Source: Saksenaea vasiformis B4078
Taxonomy: Eukaryota; Mucoromycota; Mucoromycetes; Mucorales; Saksenaeaceae
DNA: 64,000 nt
Direction of reading: 5' to 3'
Assembly: GCA_000697055.1 (NCBI GenBank)
Contig: JNDT01002413.1
Span: 62,001-126,000 of the forward strand
Shown here: positions 10,675-25,663 of the stretch, in pieces
Layout of the letters: every line of letters begins with the position of its first letter
How positions within the stretch are numbered: the first letter of the stretch is position 1
Program-made: the position numbers and the translations under genes
Notes under the pieces: model-generated
What the model was told of the DNA's origin: nothing
The model's input: the letters and a program-made list of their open reading frames with translations, nothing else
Database searches by the model: none

Positions 10675-12724
10675 CTATTTGACCCGCACGACGGCGCGGC
10701 TGAAACCAGCAGCGATAATAGCCATCACTCCACCAAAGGCTAATACAGAAGCCACCGAGGTGGGGTCGTTTTTTGGATGGTCAGTTACAGCATCCGCGGC
10801 AGCAAAGATAAATGATGATATGATTGCGACTGCAAATTGCGGAAACACAACATACATGTTATGGACACCCAGTATCATTCCTGCATCAAATTCATCTTGC
10901 TGGTCCTCCAGACGAGGTGATGACGACGACGACGATGATGATGAATGCTGGTTTCTCGATTCCTGTCGAGACTGCTCCTCAAATCGAACAAACTCACCCA
11001 CAAGTGAAAACGGAATCCAAAGTACGATAGCCCAGGGAATACCCATCACAGCCAGAATGATCGTTGCGCCCACGACGGTTCGGACGAACCAGGCGGAGAG
11101 TAGAGCCGCGGCAACAATAAGATGGGAGATGGTATAGGTGTTGAGAAGCGAGAACAGACGGCACCTGTTTTCAAATTTCTCTGTCAGGATAGGGAGGACA
11201 AGATTGGCTACAACAGAGACGATGGAATAGCACAGGAGCGCAAAGGACCCTGCCCGTGTGCCTTCGGCCCAATTATCATCGGTTTCTTCATGCGTTTCAA
11301 AGTAGATATCCGACACCCATTGCGTACTAATAAGAAATTGGAGATCCAGGCGCCATCTACTTTTTTTTTTTTTTTTTTTACCTGTAGAACAGAAAAGGGA
11401 ACCAACCCATCCATGCAAAAAATTGAGTGTTACAAAGGGTTTGGACTGGTCGGGGTAAAAATCGGAATGCACGCCAAATATAGACAAAAGTATGATACCA
11501 GGGTCTAACACGCAGTAATACTTGGTGTCAATGCTTTTTTTTTTGGTCTAATTGAGTGAAACACTGTTACTTTACTTACTGATTATCTTGCTCCTCGCGA
11601 TCAAGTTTCTTTTCCTTGATGAAAATGCAGGTGATGGCCAGGGTGGCACAGAAAACAATCATCCCTACAATACAAAACACCTTCATCTGCGAATCACCCA
11701 ACCACGGGAAATACTTGACGAGATCAACAAAACCGACAAAGTAACCGACTACCATGGCAGAATTGCTCATACGTGCACTCCATGCATTAGCTATGTCCTG
11801 CTGCCAGAGAGGTGGTATATCTAAAATCAGTGCTCTGCAGATAGCCTGCACCGCATTCAAGGTAAAGTCGAGTATGTAAAAGGAAACGACAGCAATAACA
11901 ATGGCATAGGTATGGGACTACATTCACTCCCAACATGTTAGTTTCTTAGCGGGTTTATCCGTTATCAGTCTGCCTCACAATATTTTTGATTGTCTCCGGG
12001 TCTTGGTTCGGTAAGGTGCTAGCAAACGCATAGGCGATTTCTTTTGCATAAGCAACGCCAACCATGGCTATGCATGTGAGGATTCCTGAAGCGACGATAA
12101 ACGGACGTCGTTTGCCGAAACGTGATGTACATTTGTCACTGAAGGCACCGATCAACTAAAAGCCCATGTGATCAGCAAATCCTGCACAAATCGAAAAAGG
12201 TAGGACTTACAGGTTGCACAAGCAAGCCAGAAAGGGGTCCAGCTAACCAGACGAGTGCGGTCAACTCTTTAGGCAGATTCAACGACAAAAGATAAGGTGT
12301 TCCATAACTGGGTCATCTAAAGCTCAGTACTGAAACCTGGACGCTGGCATAATAAAATAAAATAAAATAAAAAACAAACTTACGATAACTCCACACTCCC
12401 TAGACAGTAAAAAAAAAAAAAAAAGAAAAGATGTCAGTCATGCATTCTATAACACGAAGCGTTCTTCTTACAGGTAAATTGTACACCAGCCATACAAATA
12501 GTCAAGGCCAGCATTTTCGGTAGGGATAAACCTGGGTCGGATGGAGGCGTTATGTCACTGTTTTCCGAGGACTTGACATAACTTGGTGGTTGTCCTGTAC
12601 TGTTATAGGTCGACGCATCAAATGAGGACCGTCGTCTTTTGTATTTGGGTCGACTGACAGGCGGTTTATTATTTATGAGAGGAGTCTTTTGGTGTGACCC
12701 GCTTTCCATGTTAACAATAAGCAA
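10675..12724 (-). CDS. MFS sugar:proton symporter, SLC45/Sut1-like
   Basis: Multi-exon membrane transporter of the major facilitator superfamily. The cytoplasmic N-terminus (about 75 residues, Ser/Pro/basic) leads into the first helix LPKMLALTICMAGVQF. The loop between helices 2 and 3 reads GAFSDKCTSRFGKRRPFI, the RFGRRRPF-type motif of plant and fungal sucrose transporters and animal SLC45. Later segments include ALILDIPPLWQQDIANAW and the hydrophobic pair GMIVFCATLAITCIFI. The last exon has about five helices, with a Ser-rich and Asp/Glu-rich cytoplasmic loop, and ends GVMAIIAAGFSRAVVRVK. By family it should import alpha-glucosides such as sucrose or maltose with protons at the plasma membrane; the substrate is not provable here. 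The start may be 12724 or the next Met at 12709. Confidence 0.85.
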
Positions 12725-13747
12725 AAAAAGAAAAAAGAGATTGTGCAGAACGAAACATCATGCTTCCTTTTATGTCAGTCTGACAAGACTGCTTTTTGCT
12801 CGTCATCATCCAACCCCATCGACATCATCTGACCATCCTCTTCTTGGGGACTTCTTCAGGTAAAATTGTCTTGTGCTCATCGGACAAAAGTTGCTGCGGG
12901 CTGGATATGCAGCCATGTCCTGATCAACCTCCTCCCCGCATCGATACAAATCACATTGTTCATTCCTTTTGCTTTTTTTTTGTTCTCATGGTATTACCCT
13001 ACAGTTATTGGGAATGAGATCATGCGCCATCATCATCCATCGATGGTTGTGGGACCAAGCAGTTCAACAAATGGCACTTCCAAATTTGGTAAAGTACACG
13101 AATCGATATGCATCCTCTTCATCCAGTTCGTTGCAAGGCGCAGAAGATGCCAGAATGTGTTTTTCTTTTGTTTGATTAGTCAACCCATTTGCAACACAGT
13201 GTACTTTACATAGACTACTACTACTACTACTACTACTGGATGGCTCCAGGTTATCCTATGTAAAAAGGGAGAAGGAGACTGATTGAATCTCCGCGATAAC
13301 GAAAAAGAGAGAGGTGCCTCTTGGTGCTGGGTCCGTTGTGCTCTCATCACCTGTCGTGGAACACCCAGCAACGGCCAAGCGTTTAATCTGGGTAGGGTTA
13401 ATGAGAGACAGATGTCGCGTAACGCGTTACCAAAAACATGACAACCATGTAACCCTAAAACTTCAGGACTTGCCATTAGAGGCAAGTGAGATGACCACAA
13501 CATCATAAAACAAGACCAGATCAATGCCGGAGTGAACATCTTTTTGTAGCGGTGATAAGCTAACCCCTGTTCGCTCTCTTTTTTTTTTTTTAAGGTTCCA
13601 TTGCAACAAAACAACACTTATTTATCTAGGAGAGATTTGCCTGCAGTATGCTAAAGACGCCACAAAGTAATAGAGAGAAGAATAAAAAAAATACAAAACA
13701 ATAAAAGCAGAACTACGTGTTCTTCTTTTTTTTGGGGGGGGTTGTGG
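12725..13747. other. intergenic, no gene recognised
   Basis: About 1 kb between the transporter start and the methyltransferase stop, both minus strand. It holds a short trinucleotide run (ACT, about 13214-13236) and several T-rich runs. Open frames here (for example 13180-13617, minus) have no family motif. Confidence 0.6.
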
Positions 13748-15099
13748 TTATGATGCTTGGTGATTTATTAAAGGTTTTTGAAAGGTGAGATGATGAAAAT
13801 TACTATAACTTCGGTATTGCTCCATCTCCCGTGAAGCAACGGCTAACTCGGCTTCGAACATTTGTTGACTGCTTTCGGTTCTTCCGTAATATTTACGAAC
13901 GGCAGGCTGGAATTTTGTCAGGAGTTGAAGCATATCGTCTCGAAATAAAACGCCCAGTCGTCCGCCCCATCCTATCGGCAGTGATCGATACTTTTCTTGT
14001 TTGTTCTCCGCATCATCTGGTATCAGCTCCGCTATATGCCGCGCTAACCATGGCCTGATGCCGCGACTGCTGGCCATTTCTGCCACTATATACATACAAC
14101 ACAATAACAAATTCCCACTGTTCAGATATGTTTTGTTACTGAATCGTTTCTCCTAACTTACTTTCATGGTTTAGTTTTGCGGTGGTTGGTCCGGGTGAAC
14201 AGACCATGACATCTGATTCAAGTATTTCAATGAATCCTCCAGGTTTCAAAAGCTGCCAGCAGTCTTTGATAACCTTTGCATACTGCTCTGCAGTAAACGA
14301 TAAAGCCATAAACCGTATATGAACAATATCAAACACTTCCTTTTCGAAACGTTGAGATAATCCATTCAATACGTTGAATCGCCTGAGTTGACAGTTGTTG
14401 GGCATCGTACTGGGTTCTGGGAATACGTTCTCACTATCGACACCGATAACCTCGATATGGGGATATTTTTGTGCCAAGTCAATACACCAGAACCCGGGAC
14501 CACATCCGATGTCTAGAACGCGTCCCTCTTTTAGTTTATAAAGATCCAGTGGCGATGTGAACTCCCTAAATGCATTGGGGTCAACTCAAAACGAACTGCG
14601 CCCACTATTAAAATAAAAGTTACCCTTCGAATGCGAGCTTGACAAGATCATTTTTTAATTGAATTCGTTCAACTTCCTCTTCATCCACTTCTACTAAATG
14701 TAATAATCGTTCCTCCCGTTGTAATGGATGTATCGTCAGGTACGACTGCATAGCGCTGTCTGGGTAATATGATGATGATGTTGTCGTCGTCGTCGTCGTC
14801 GTTGTATCCGGCTGTTGTTCAACCTTGATCTTGGACGGTCGCGTAGTGATGTCTCCTGTGGTGGGGGATCGTTTGAGGTGATTACGTTTTGCTTTTGAGA
14901 AAATGACAGCCAAGGGGGATTTGCCTCCGGATGGTTTAAAAGAAGGTGTTGTCTCGAGGGATTGTGAACGCGGTTTCGGTGACGTGTGCTCTCGTACAGG
15001 TGATGGTGGTGCTGATGTGAATAAGGAAAATAGACCTGAATTTTGTAACCATGATCGTCGACGCGGCTTTTGGTTTTGTGACGATTCAGAGCGTGGCAT
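13748..15099 (-). CDS. SAM-dependent methyltransferase
   Basis: Three exons. The first (15099 to about 14623) encodes a low-complexity N-terminus rich in Ser/Pro and a Thr run, then a helical QREERLLHLVEVDEEEVERIQ segment. The second carries motif I VLDIGCGPGFW, then EVIGVDSENVFPE (acidic SAM-binding residue) and FDIVHIRFMALSFTAEQY, followed by LLKPGGFIEILESD. The third has the C-terminal cap, GWGGRLGVLFRDDML. This order is the class I Rossmann methyltransferase fold of the fungal UMTA/LaeA-like group; the substrate is unknown. The start at 15099 (MPRSESSQNQ) is the first ATG in frame. The Thr run is coded by a CGT/CGA microsatellite. Confidence 0.87.
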
Positions 15100-15956
15100 G
15101 GAAGACAGACAGACAGACAGACAGGTGAAGAGAACAAAAAAAAAGGGTTCGTTTCCAAGCCAACAAGTGGAACAAAAAAGGCCGATCGGAACGTCAAAAC
15201 GTACTCATCTTGTGACGGCCGCGCGAAGTTTGCATGAAGCAGTTTGTCTGCCGGAGTTCCATTACCGCTTCCCACCTACCGGCTGTGGTGGCTTGTGTCC
15301 TTGGTTGCCTTTTTCGTCCTTCCTTTTTTCCTTATTCTACAACTCCATGCATCCTCTTTTTTCTGCAAGTCTCGTAAATGAACCGATCAGTAATAAAACA
15401 TTATTTTTCATCTGTTTTTAAGCTTCCGATTAAAAAAATGACACAATCGCAGTCGCGGAGAACCAACTTTGTTCCAAGCTTCTTTTTGTGTTACGTCCCA
15501 TCACGGCCCTTCTTAATGACCCAAAAATAAAGTGAGGCGGAAATGATGAGAGCATTTGTTACGAGGAAACATGTGCTCTACTGCAGTGAAGCGTTTGCCG
15601 GTAGACATCACGTTTCAAATGGAAGTTATGTACCTCCCTCCTCTTTCCCACTTACTATCGGTGAATGAAAATCGGTTCAACTCAACGCATGTTCGCTAAA
15701 ACGCTAAAATTTCTCCGCACGGAAGTAGCAGCGCCTCCATACTGCAATTCCCGGCCGTCGAAGATTTCCATACGGTCAACAAAGTGTACACTCCTTTTTT
15801 TTTTTTTGGTCCTGGAAGATTGTTAATGCGAATCCCGTGCAATATGAGATTTTACGGCGGACGTGTCAGAGGGCCTTACTACAAAAGGCAAGCGTTACCA
15901 TACGAAAGCAACTTTCCTGTAACCCTTTTGCCTTAACACTTTTTCCTCTTTCCTTA
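15100..15956. other. divergent promoter region
   Basis: Lies between the methyltransferase (minus) and the arrestin (plus). A GACA repeat (about 15105-15124) and T-rich stretches are seen; no gene recognised. An in-frame ATG at 15837 would extend the arrestin by 40 residues that look unlike coding sequence. Confidence 0.6.
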
Positions 15957-17673
15957 ATGAATACTAATAATCTTACTACCACTCACGTTGCCACATCAAC
16001 TGTTTCTGTTTCAAATATGTCCAACCTATCCTTATCAAGATTGTCACAATCTACATCCAGGACGTTACCTCCTTTCGATAGAAAACAGCCAGAACTGACC
16101 ATTGAGATTGATGAAGGAAAACAAATGATTTTACGACCAAATCGGATCGTTCGGGGTAAAATCATGGTCTATCTTAACGAAAAGGATGGGGCTTGCTGAC
16201 CAAAAAAGAAACATTGTTCAGGTACAGTCTGTTTAAATACTCCCAGGAGTCTTTGTGCAAGTCGGATACGTGTAAAGGTATAAGTGTGCGAAATTTTTTT
16301 TATTTTTTCTTAGCCCTTATATGCTTTAACTTGGGCTTAGTTTCGAGGAGAGGAGGTTGCTTGCGTAAAGGTGCGGGATGGTGGTCTGGAAAACAAGTTG
16401 GAACGGATCGACCAAGTTAAGATTACTTATTTTGATGTCGATTACGTTGTGTGGGGCAATACAGGCAGCGGTGAGTTCCGAAAATTTTGGCACACAAATC
16501 CTAGTCTAATACATACAAACGGACAGCCCACACGATGAATGGTTGGGACGTTATCGAGCCAGGAGAACACAGATTCCCTTTCGCGATGAAAGTAAGGGCA
16601 AAAAAAAAAAAAAGAAACCATGATACATCAAAGTGTGGTACAAACGTTTTCTGTTGATATATAAAACTTCTCCTTTACAGTTTCCAAATGTAAATTTCCC
16701 ACCTTCTTCCGAGGACCCTGCGGGTTTTTCTATCCGTTATCTATGGACGGCCCATCTCGACGCTCCAGCGTCTCATCCCGGTTTACGTAGTATAGAATGT
16801 TTAATCCCGTATCGACCCATCATCTGTGCACCGCCAGCATTCCCATGGTCTTACTGTGAAACACTGTATAGCAAGAAAATGCCACTAGCCCAAGTAAAGG
16901 TAAATTTACCCCAACAGATCTTTTCTCCAGGTAGCTGTCTGTCTTTTTATTCTTCTTCTTCTATTTATATATATATACTCATTGTAAGGATAGATGAGAC
17001 ATTTGATGTGGAGCTTGAGGTGGAAACGAGCCAACGTGATACGGTTGTAGGAGGGGTATCTTATGTTTTGCAAAAACATCATCAAGGACGTGTCTCGTCC
17101 CAAGCGGGTACGGCGTGTAAAACGTATATCCGCCGTATCATGGAGTCCAAATTAGCGGTTCTGGGTAATGGAGGGTCTGTGCGAATACCTGTCCGTTTCC
17201 ACATACCCACCCGCCTTGTGTCACCCTCGTTTACTTCAAAACATCTCCGAGTTTACTACGATATATTGTTTTTAATTCAGTTTGAACAACAAGGCGGTCT
17301 TCTCAAATCCTCGCAAACAGTGGAGTTTGCAGTACCCATTGGCATTGCCAATCTCCCCACCGATTACTTGTTACGGGTGCAAGACCTTACGGCTGTGCAA
17401 CCCTACGATCAATCAAAAGAGGCGCCTATGTTCTTTGATCCTACGTTAGACGAACCTTTATCACATAGGACGGATATTTGGAATATACCCACATCCCCCC
17501 TTTCACCGCCGTCGCCACCACCGAACTATTTTAGTTTACCCGAATCTTCCCACTTTTTACCCAAGGAACGAACAGAACGTTGTACCTATAGTAGCAGAAT
17601 CGTTAAGGCAGGCTTTGCGGCTGAACTAGGTGAGCCACTTCCATTGACGAATACCATGGATGAAGATTGGTAG
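15957..17673 (+). CDS. arrestin-domain protein (alpha-arrestin type)
   Basis: Multi-exon gene. The arrestin-N half reads ELTIEIDEGKQMILRPNRIV, RGKIMVY, IRVKFRGEEVACVKVRDGG, then GWDVIEPGEHRFPFAMK and FPPSSEDPAGFSIRYLWTA, the usual strand order of the fold. The C-terminal half has ETFDVELEVETSQRDTVVGG and VSPSFTSKHLRVYYDILF, then a Pro/Ser-rich tail ending TNTMDEDW. Fungal alpha-arrestins recruit Rsp5-type ubiquitin ligases to plasma-membrane transporters, usually through PY motifs. I see SPPPNYF near the C-terminus, close to but not a perfect PPxY. The start at 15957 (MNTNNLTTTHV) is preferred over 15837. Exon borders near 16180-16280 are uncertain. Confidence 0.82.
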
Positions 17674-18236
17674 CGTCACCATTGTACAACAACACACTTT
17701 TTTTTTGGCACCCTGGCGTTGCAAATTTAGACACCGACATTGGCAGTACGATTTTTGGATCAACTTCCTTTTCCCTTTTTTCGATTTACGGTTTCTTTTT
17801 CTCCTTGGCACAAGATCATGCTTCAGATGATAAACATATATGATCCAGCTAGAAGCACTGAATTAACTGTCCTTACCCTTCATTGAGAGCCAGCTTGATG
17901 GATCAAGTATGAAGACATTGATTTCTTGTTCTTGATCTCTGGTGTATGACAATAAAGTGTGTATTTTTTTTTGGTGTTGAGGCTCAGATTAATGCGAAAT
18001 CACAAAAGAAAAAAAAGCTTGGCATTGGCTTGGTATCGTATGAATTTATTGAGAAAACTAGCGCTAAATTTCTCTAAAAAAGTTATTAATGGCCCATGGG
18101 ATAGTAGAAAAGAAAAAAAAAATAAAGATAAAAAACATGCTCGTACAAAAAGAAAAACAAAAATATAGAACAGTAGTAAGAAGAGGAAACAGCATAATTC
18201 GGGAGTCATAGACCTTTTTTTTTTGTTTTTAGAACG
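17674..18236. other. convergent 3' flanks, no gene
   Basis: Between the arrestin stop and the stop of the small minus-strand gene. A-rich and T-rich runs typical of 3' ends; nothing else recognised. Confidence 0.6.
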
Positions 18237-18615
18237 TTAGAACATAAGAGCTCCCAGTGCGAGTACTACAATCAGGGCACACGCTGGGCCAGACACAATA
18301 GGCTCATTTGCACGCTGAGCATCCGCAGCAGTTCGAAGAAAGATGGACGATTGCGTTGATATTTTGGGTGGAAGATCATAATACACAGACAATGCTGATT
18401 TCGTAAGAGCCGTCTGCTGTAAATGAGCATGTTGATAGATACAATCATTGCAAACGCGTGGATGATCACTTCCCTAAGGAAAAAGAAAAAAAGAAGATCA
18501 GTTTTTGAACAAAAAGGACAATCCGTCGTTGGTTTACCATAGTAGCTGCACATTGATATATAGGCTGAAGTAAAATGCATAGTGCAATCAAAAATACATG
18601 CCGGGAACAGTGCAT
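18237..18615 (-). CDS. small secreted, probably GPI-anchored Cys-containing protein
   Basis: Two exons (18615-18538 and 18473-18237) joined over a 64-nt intron (GTAAAC...TTAG) give 104 aa. The N-terminus MHCSRHVFLIALCILLQPIY is a signal peptide, likely cut after QCAA. The mature part starts with a C-x2-C motif (PRVCNDCIYQHAH) and is about 60 residues long. The C-terminus is small residues followed by a hydrophobic tail (SGPACALIVVLALGALMF), the pattern of a GPI-attachment signal. Cell-surface location is inferred; no named family recognised. The tail has no charged end, as expected for GPI proteins. Confidence 0.6.
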
Positions 18616-21034
18616 CGAGCAAATAAGCGACGAAGAAATGACTGCCGACACGACCTCCCCTTTTGTATTGCCACCGGCTGTAAATTGTAACTGCACACCC
18701 CCGAACAGCTAAGCACCACAGATGACGTAAGAAAACTTAGAGACAATGCCTCTCTCCTCCCCCCAATGCACTTCTTGGCATCAAAGTCCGGACCAAACAT
18801 AAAAAATAAAATAAAATAAATAAACGCATTGCAATGCCTGATTTGTACGAAAAAAAAACCAGAAACAAAAACAAAAGGGCAAGAAAACATGTCAATCTCT
18901 ATTCTACTTCATCATGCTAATTATCGATGCACATGGAGATATCATTGTCTAACATAATAGAGAGCAAGATAAGCTATGTGTTCAATTCAGTTACCAGGTA
19001 AAAAATAAAAAAATAAAAAAATTGGAACCCTTAGCGGAGGTTCTAATTAGGCTACGTTTGCACATGGTAACGATGTAACCTCCCAGGGAGATTTGCCAAG
19101 CAAATATAATAAATCAACGCATGCTTTGACTTACTATCACGTTGCTTGTATAAGACCGCTGATAAAGAAAAATTCGCCATTATATCTCCCAGAAGACGTC
19201 AGTAACATAAATGCAAGTGAATAGGGAGAAAAGAACAAGAACAGTAAGAATGCCATTGCCTATTATATAAGCAGAAAGGATAGACCATCTCATTGTTCTC
19301 AAGATGGCGTCATTTCGTTGGTTACAGTGATTTTAATTTGCCAAGAAGCTGGGTGATAGTACAAAACGTGAAAGAGGTTTGTACACAGTAGCTGAAACAA
19401 CAAAGCCCTTTTACAAGACATCCCGCTTTTCTCTCCAATGATCGTAAAGGATGTAGCCCAAAAGAATCCACTCATTCTATAAATATGTTTGTAAGCAATT
19501 AATGTCAATGGGACGCTGCAATTAGAAAATGGCATCAGCATCGACAATGCTTGGCAAAGTGCTTTTTGTGATCCGACCTGACACCTCGTGTGACACATGG
19601 CAACTTCACATTGGCATGAACTACTCACGGATCTCTTCATTGGATGCTGTCTTAAAACGATGCAAGCCTTTTTGGGAATACGCGTAACTTCTCCGATCTG
19701 TAAAGAGTTTGCCTGCCAGCAAGTTTCCAATGAATCTACGAAAATAGTAATTACACTGATGATTTCGTCAACCACAAATGTTGCCAACGTAGTTGAGAAA
19801 AAAACAAAAAAGGGAAAGTCGTTTCCTTTTTCCCCTCCCCTTCCCTATTTCATTTAAGCTATGGTGTATCAAAAGCTTGTATCAGCGTTAACTTGCTGTA
19901 GTAGGTATATATCCTGCCGTCAAGGTTCAACCCCTACGTTAAAGGATTCCTATCCTCCTTTTATTCACACTCGATTCCTTGTTGCTAAACAGCAAAGCAT
20001 TTAGCTCTCTCATCAAAGTTCAAACCATTCTGAGTTGGCAGGTTTCCCCGGCTTTATATTACGGATGATCGACCACGGAGTGCTTTTCCTCCTCCTTCTT
20101 TTCTGGAGATCCTGGTAATTCTATACGGTATACCTCTCATCTATTGGTTGATTTCCTCACATCACATATTTGTATTTCTAAGCTTGAGCTGCAGTTAGGT
20201 CTCTTCAAGCTTTGCTAATTTGCAATCATTCTAGATCACTAAGTCTGTTCTTTGTATTCTATCGGTGGCTGCCTTTTTTTTTTTTTTTTTTTTTAGCCTG
20301 ACATGCTAAGCTATACTCACTATTGTCTCCTTGGAACAGGTGCAATTAATAAAAAGAGAATTCATGTGCAAGGGAAGGTTTGTAATATGAAGAAAACTAT
20401 TGCTCGTTGTCTGTGCATTTCAGGATAGAGATGGGCTTGAGGCTTGCAGCCACAATTTATTCCTACATGGCCAGTTCAGGCGGATAGGTTCCGATCATTT
20501 GCAGCAGGCAGTAAGGGGACGAAATCCGAGTTAAATCAATAGCTTTGCTTGCTGATGCCAATTGAGATGTAAGGCATGAGCTCATTTTTACCCATATTGC
20601 GATGAATCCTGACTTCTTTCAGTACCATACTATCCACTATTCGTTTTTTCATTAGAGACAAGTCAGGATAGAATGGTTTTTTGCACGTTCAGCTTCTTGA
20701 GCAAAAAGATAAAAAAAAAAAAAAGAAAAAGAAGAAGTACGCCTAGAGTTGTCGTTAAAGAGAATAACGAGTTTTTCACTTTGGCCACCTAACAAGGTTG
20801 CATGGTAGAATATGTTAGCTCGTCTTGACCTCTCTCATTGCAAGTGATGATGAAGGGAGTTGGCCATGGTCTTCGCTGATAAATGACACCAAACTTTGAT
20901 TACATCACTTGGTTGATACGCGTGTAAAAAAACAGCTGGCGGTCTCCGAATTTTGAGGAACTACACCACAATCCCACCCAGAAAAAAAATGCTGCCCCTC
21001 AATTACCCTTTTCTTTTACATCTCCTTCTTGAGG
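18616..21034. other. long intergenic region upstream of PKA-C
   Basis: About 2.4 kb, AT-rich with many homopolymer runs, including 18 T at about 20275-20294. A 162-codon open frame (19299-19787, minus) has several Cys but starts at TTG and matches no family I know. No gene is called. A large regulatory region for the kinase gene is plausible. Confidence 0.5.
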
Positions 21035-23025
<1,991 letters not shown>

Positions 23026-23806
23026 AGAGACCTCTTCACTTGTTAGTATTACTTGTGTGTGTTGTTACTGTTTTGTTTTTTTAAGAAAAAAGAAAAAAAT
23101 AAGAAAAGAATCTCATGCTCTTTTTTTTGCTGCAGACGGCCAATAGATTGCTGCGTCTTTTTTTTTTTTTTCTAAATGAGATAAGGCCTTGTGAACAATG
23201 ATTATCTATGGCGCCATTTGATCATGCATCTTTATTTGACGTAGCATGTGGCTATGATCTCCTTGGTAAAAACAGACAACTCCCCTTTTCCCCCGTTCCT
23301 TTCGTACATTTGTGCGATATAAACTTTCCCACGACTTTTTCTTTACATAACCGAGGGTCCATCGAGTCTATCTCAGTAGTATACCAAACAAAAAGCTCCG
23401 CTAATCCTTCTCACCAATTTGGGATCTTGGTAACGGAATGATAAGCAGACATCTTAAAAGTTTTCTCTTGCATGGAAAACTAACTATCGCCCATCACTGC
23501 TAACTTTAATGGCCTCGGTCCTTGATCGTTTGGCAAATGAAGAGAATAACAATGGACAAACCAGCGGTCTTTCGCACGAACATAAAAGTTGACGTTGCCT
23601 ATAAATCATCCACAAGTGTATTCACGACGGTGGTCGGACTCACGGTCAGTTAGTTTTTGCGTTGTGTTGCGTGGCTTCGTTTCGCTTGGGTACGACAGGA
23701 GGAGTCATAGCGCTGTTACTAATTCCGCTCGAAAAATAATTTTGGGCAAAGCTTACTGTTCCAAAAAGGTTTCCCCTTCTATCCGCTCTCCCCTTTCATC
23801 TCGGAC
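23026..23806. other. intergenic, ERG9 promoter region
   Basis: Between PKA-C and squalene synthase, both plus strand. T-rich tracts at 23117 and 23159; no gene recognised. Confidence 0.6.
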
Positions 23807-25321
23807 ATGCTAAAGGCCTTCTCGAACTCTCTGGCGCATCCTTCCGAATTGCAAGCCCTAGTGGCTTACAAGTTCTCACCCAAGTCGGAAAACAAAGCTC
23901 GTCATCAGAAGATCCTCGCTGCAGACGCACCAAAGAAGAAATGCTATGACTTTTTGAATATGGTTTGTTAATTCAAGGGTTCTTTTTTTTTATTGATAAG
24001 CTTTCTAACTTGCACCTTCCCAATGTAGACATCGCGTAGTTTTGCTTCCGTGATTCAGGAGCTGGACGTTGAATTACGAGACGCTGTAAGTAACTCTTTC
24101 TTTCTTTCTTCGGGCTGACTGGTAATTTGTTTTTTGTGAAAAAGATCTGTTTGTTCTACCTTGTTCTACGTGGATTGGATACCATTGAAGATGACATGAC
24201 ATTGCCATTGGAAAGAAAGTTGGAACTACTGCGCTCGTTTGACCAGATTATTTATCAACGTGGTTGGAATTTCAATGAAAGTAAGGCAATTTTTTTTCAA
24301 TTGTTTAATTGGTACCTGACAAGAGCACATGATCAATCTTAGACGGACCGGATGAGAAGGACCGACAACTGCTCGTTGAGTTTGATGTGGTTATTGATGA
24401 ATTTCTTCGTCTGAAGCCCGGTTTCCAGCGTGTGATTGCTGATATCACACATAAAATGGGACATGGTATGGCTGACTATGCAGCAGGTGAGCATCGCGAG
24501 AATACCTCGGTGGCCACGATTAAGGACTTTGATCTCTACTGTCATTACGTGGCTGGTCTTGTTGGTTATGGTTTGTCCGATCTGTTTGTCGAATCCGGCC
24601 TCGAACTGCCCGAAGTGGCTGAGGATAAGACACTGTCGAACCACATGGGTCTGTTCCTTCAAAAGACCAACATTATCCGCGATTACCGTGAGGATTTAGA
24701 TGAAGGACGTCAGTTCTGGCCTAAAGAAATCTGGGGTTGCTATGCGAATGACTTTTCGGACTTTATCCGCCCTGAGAATGCGGAGCAAGCACGCGCATGT
24801 TTAAGTAACATGGTCCTCAATGTGCTGCTGCTCGTGCCGGATGTTCTTGCCTACCTTTCCATGATCCGCAATCGTTCCGTGTTCAATTTCTGTGCCATCC
24901 CACAGGTCATGGCTATCGCCACCCTGGCTCTCGTGTTTAACAACCTCGAGATCTACCAGCGCAACATTAAGATTCGCAAAGGCGAAGCAGTCAAGCTGAT
25001 CTTGGCCAGCACAGATATGGATAACGTTGTCGACATCTTTAGACATTATCTCCATGAAATCTCCAAGAAGAACGAACCTACAGATAAAAACTTCATGGCC
25101 ATCTCCATCGCCATTGGCCGTGTAAGCACGAACAGAAGAAAAATAACAAAAAAAGGAAAATGGACTAATCAAGCCGTTGCATTTAGATTGAACAATGGAT
25201 TACTGCCAACGTCAAACCCTCGAAGAAGGTCGTCAAGTCGTCCAATGCCTCGTATATCGTGTTACCCATTGTTGTGTGTCTCGCTGCTCTACTAGCGATT
25301 CGCTTTTATCCATTTGCCTAA
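23807..25321 (+). CDS. ERG9: squalene synthase (farnesyl-diphosphate farnesyltransferase)
   Basis: Condenses two farnesyl diphosphates and reduces the product with NADPH to squalene, the first committed step to ergosterol, at the ER membrane. Several exons. Motifs in order: TSRSFASVIQEL, the first Asp-rich site LRGLDTIEDDMTLP, a central DYAAGEHRENTSVATIKDFD, and the second Asp-rich site LFLQKTNIIRDYREDLDEG followed by RQFWPKEIW. The last exon adds IEQWITANVKP, basic residues and a single C-terminal membrane anchor (YIVLPIVVCLAALLAIRFYP), as usual for the family. The start MLKAFSNSL is the only Met fitting the first exon. Confidence 0.97.
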
Positions 25322-25663
25322 TTAGTTTATATTTTTTTTTATCTTTTTTGTTTATGGCTCTTGAGTTAATGATGTCTATCCTATCTCTTTTTTTTTTCTT
25401 TTATTTGAACCAAGTATAAAGAATGATTCTTTTTCTTCCTTTATGATGTATCTCAACCTCTGTATTTTACAAATAGCTATGATAGTGTTACTGGCTATCA
25501 TACTACCCGGTCTCCAATGCCAATAAAAATAAATAACACCTTAGGCCAGCGGTACCACAAAGACTTCAAAGGACGCATGAAAACAGAAAAAAAAAAGAGC
25601 TAGCTTGTCATCAAAATGCAAAAATCATTTTCTGTCTCTATTTGTTATGTGGCTATAGCCTAT
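25322..25663. other. convergent 3' flanks, no gene
   Basis: Between the ERG9 stop and the EMG1 stop. T-rich and A-rich stretches only. Confidence 0.6.

Noticed and set aside
13180..13617. 145-codon minus-strand frame
   Set aside because: Runs through homopolymer and trinucleotide repeats and lacks any conserved motif.
19299..19787. 162-codon minus-strand frame with several Cys
   Set aside because: No ATG start, no clear signal peptide or family motif; T-rich flanks. Not supportable as a gene.
19880..19945. tRNA-like B box (GGTTCAACCCC)
   Set aside because: No matching A box or cloverleaf could be drawn around it.
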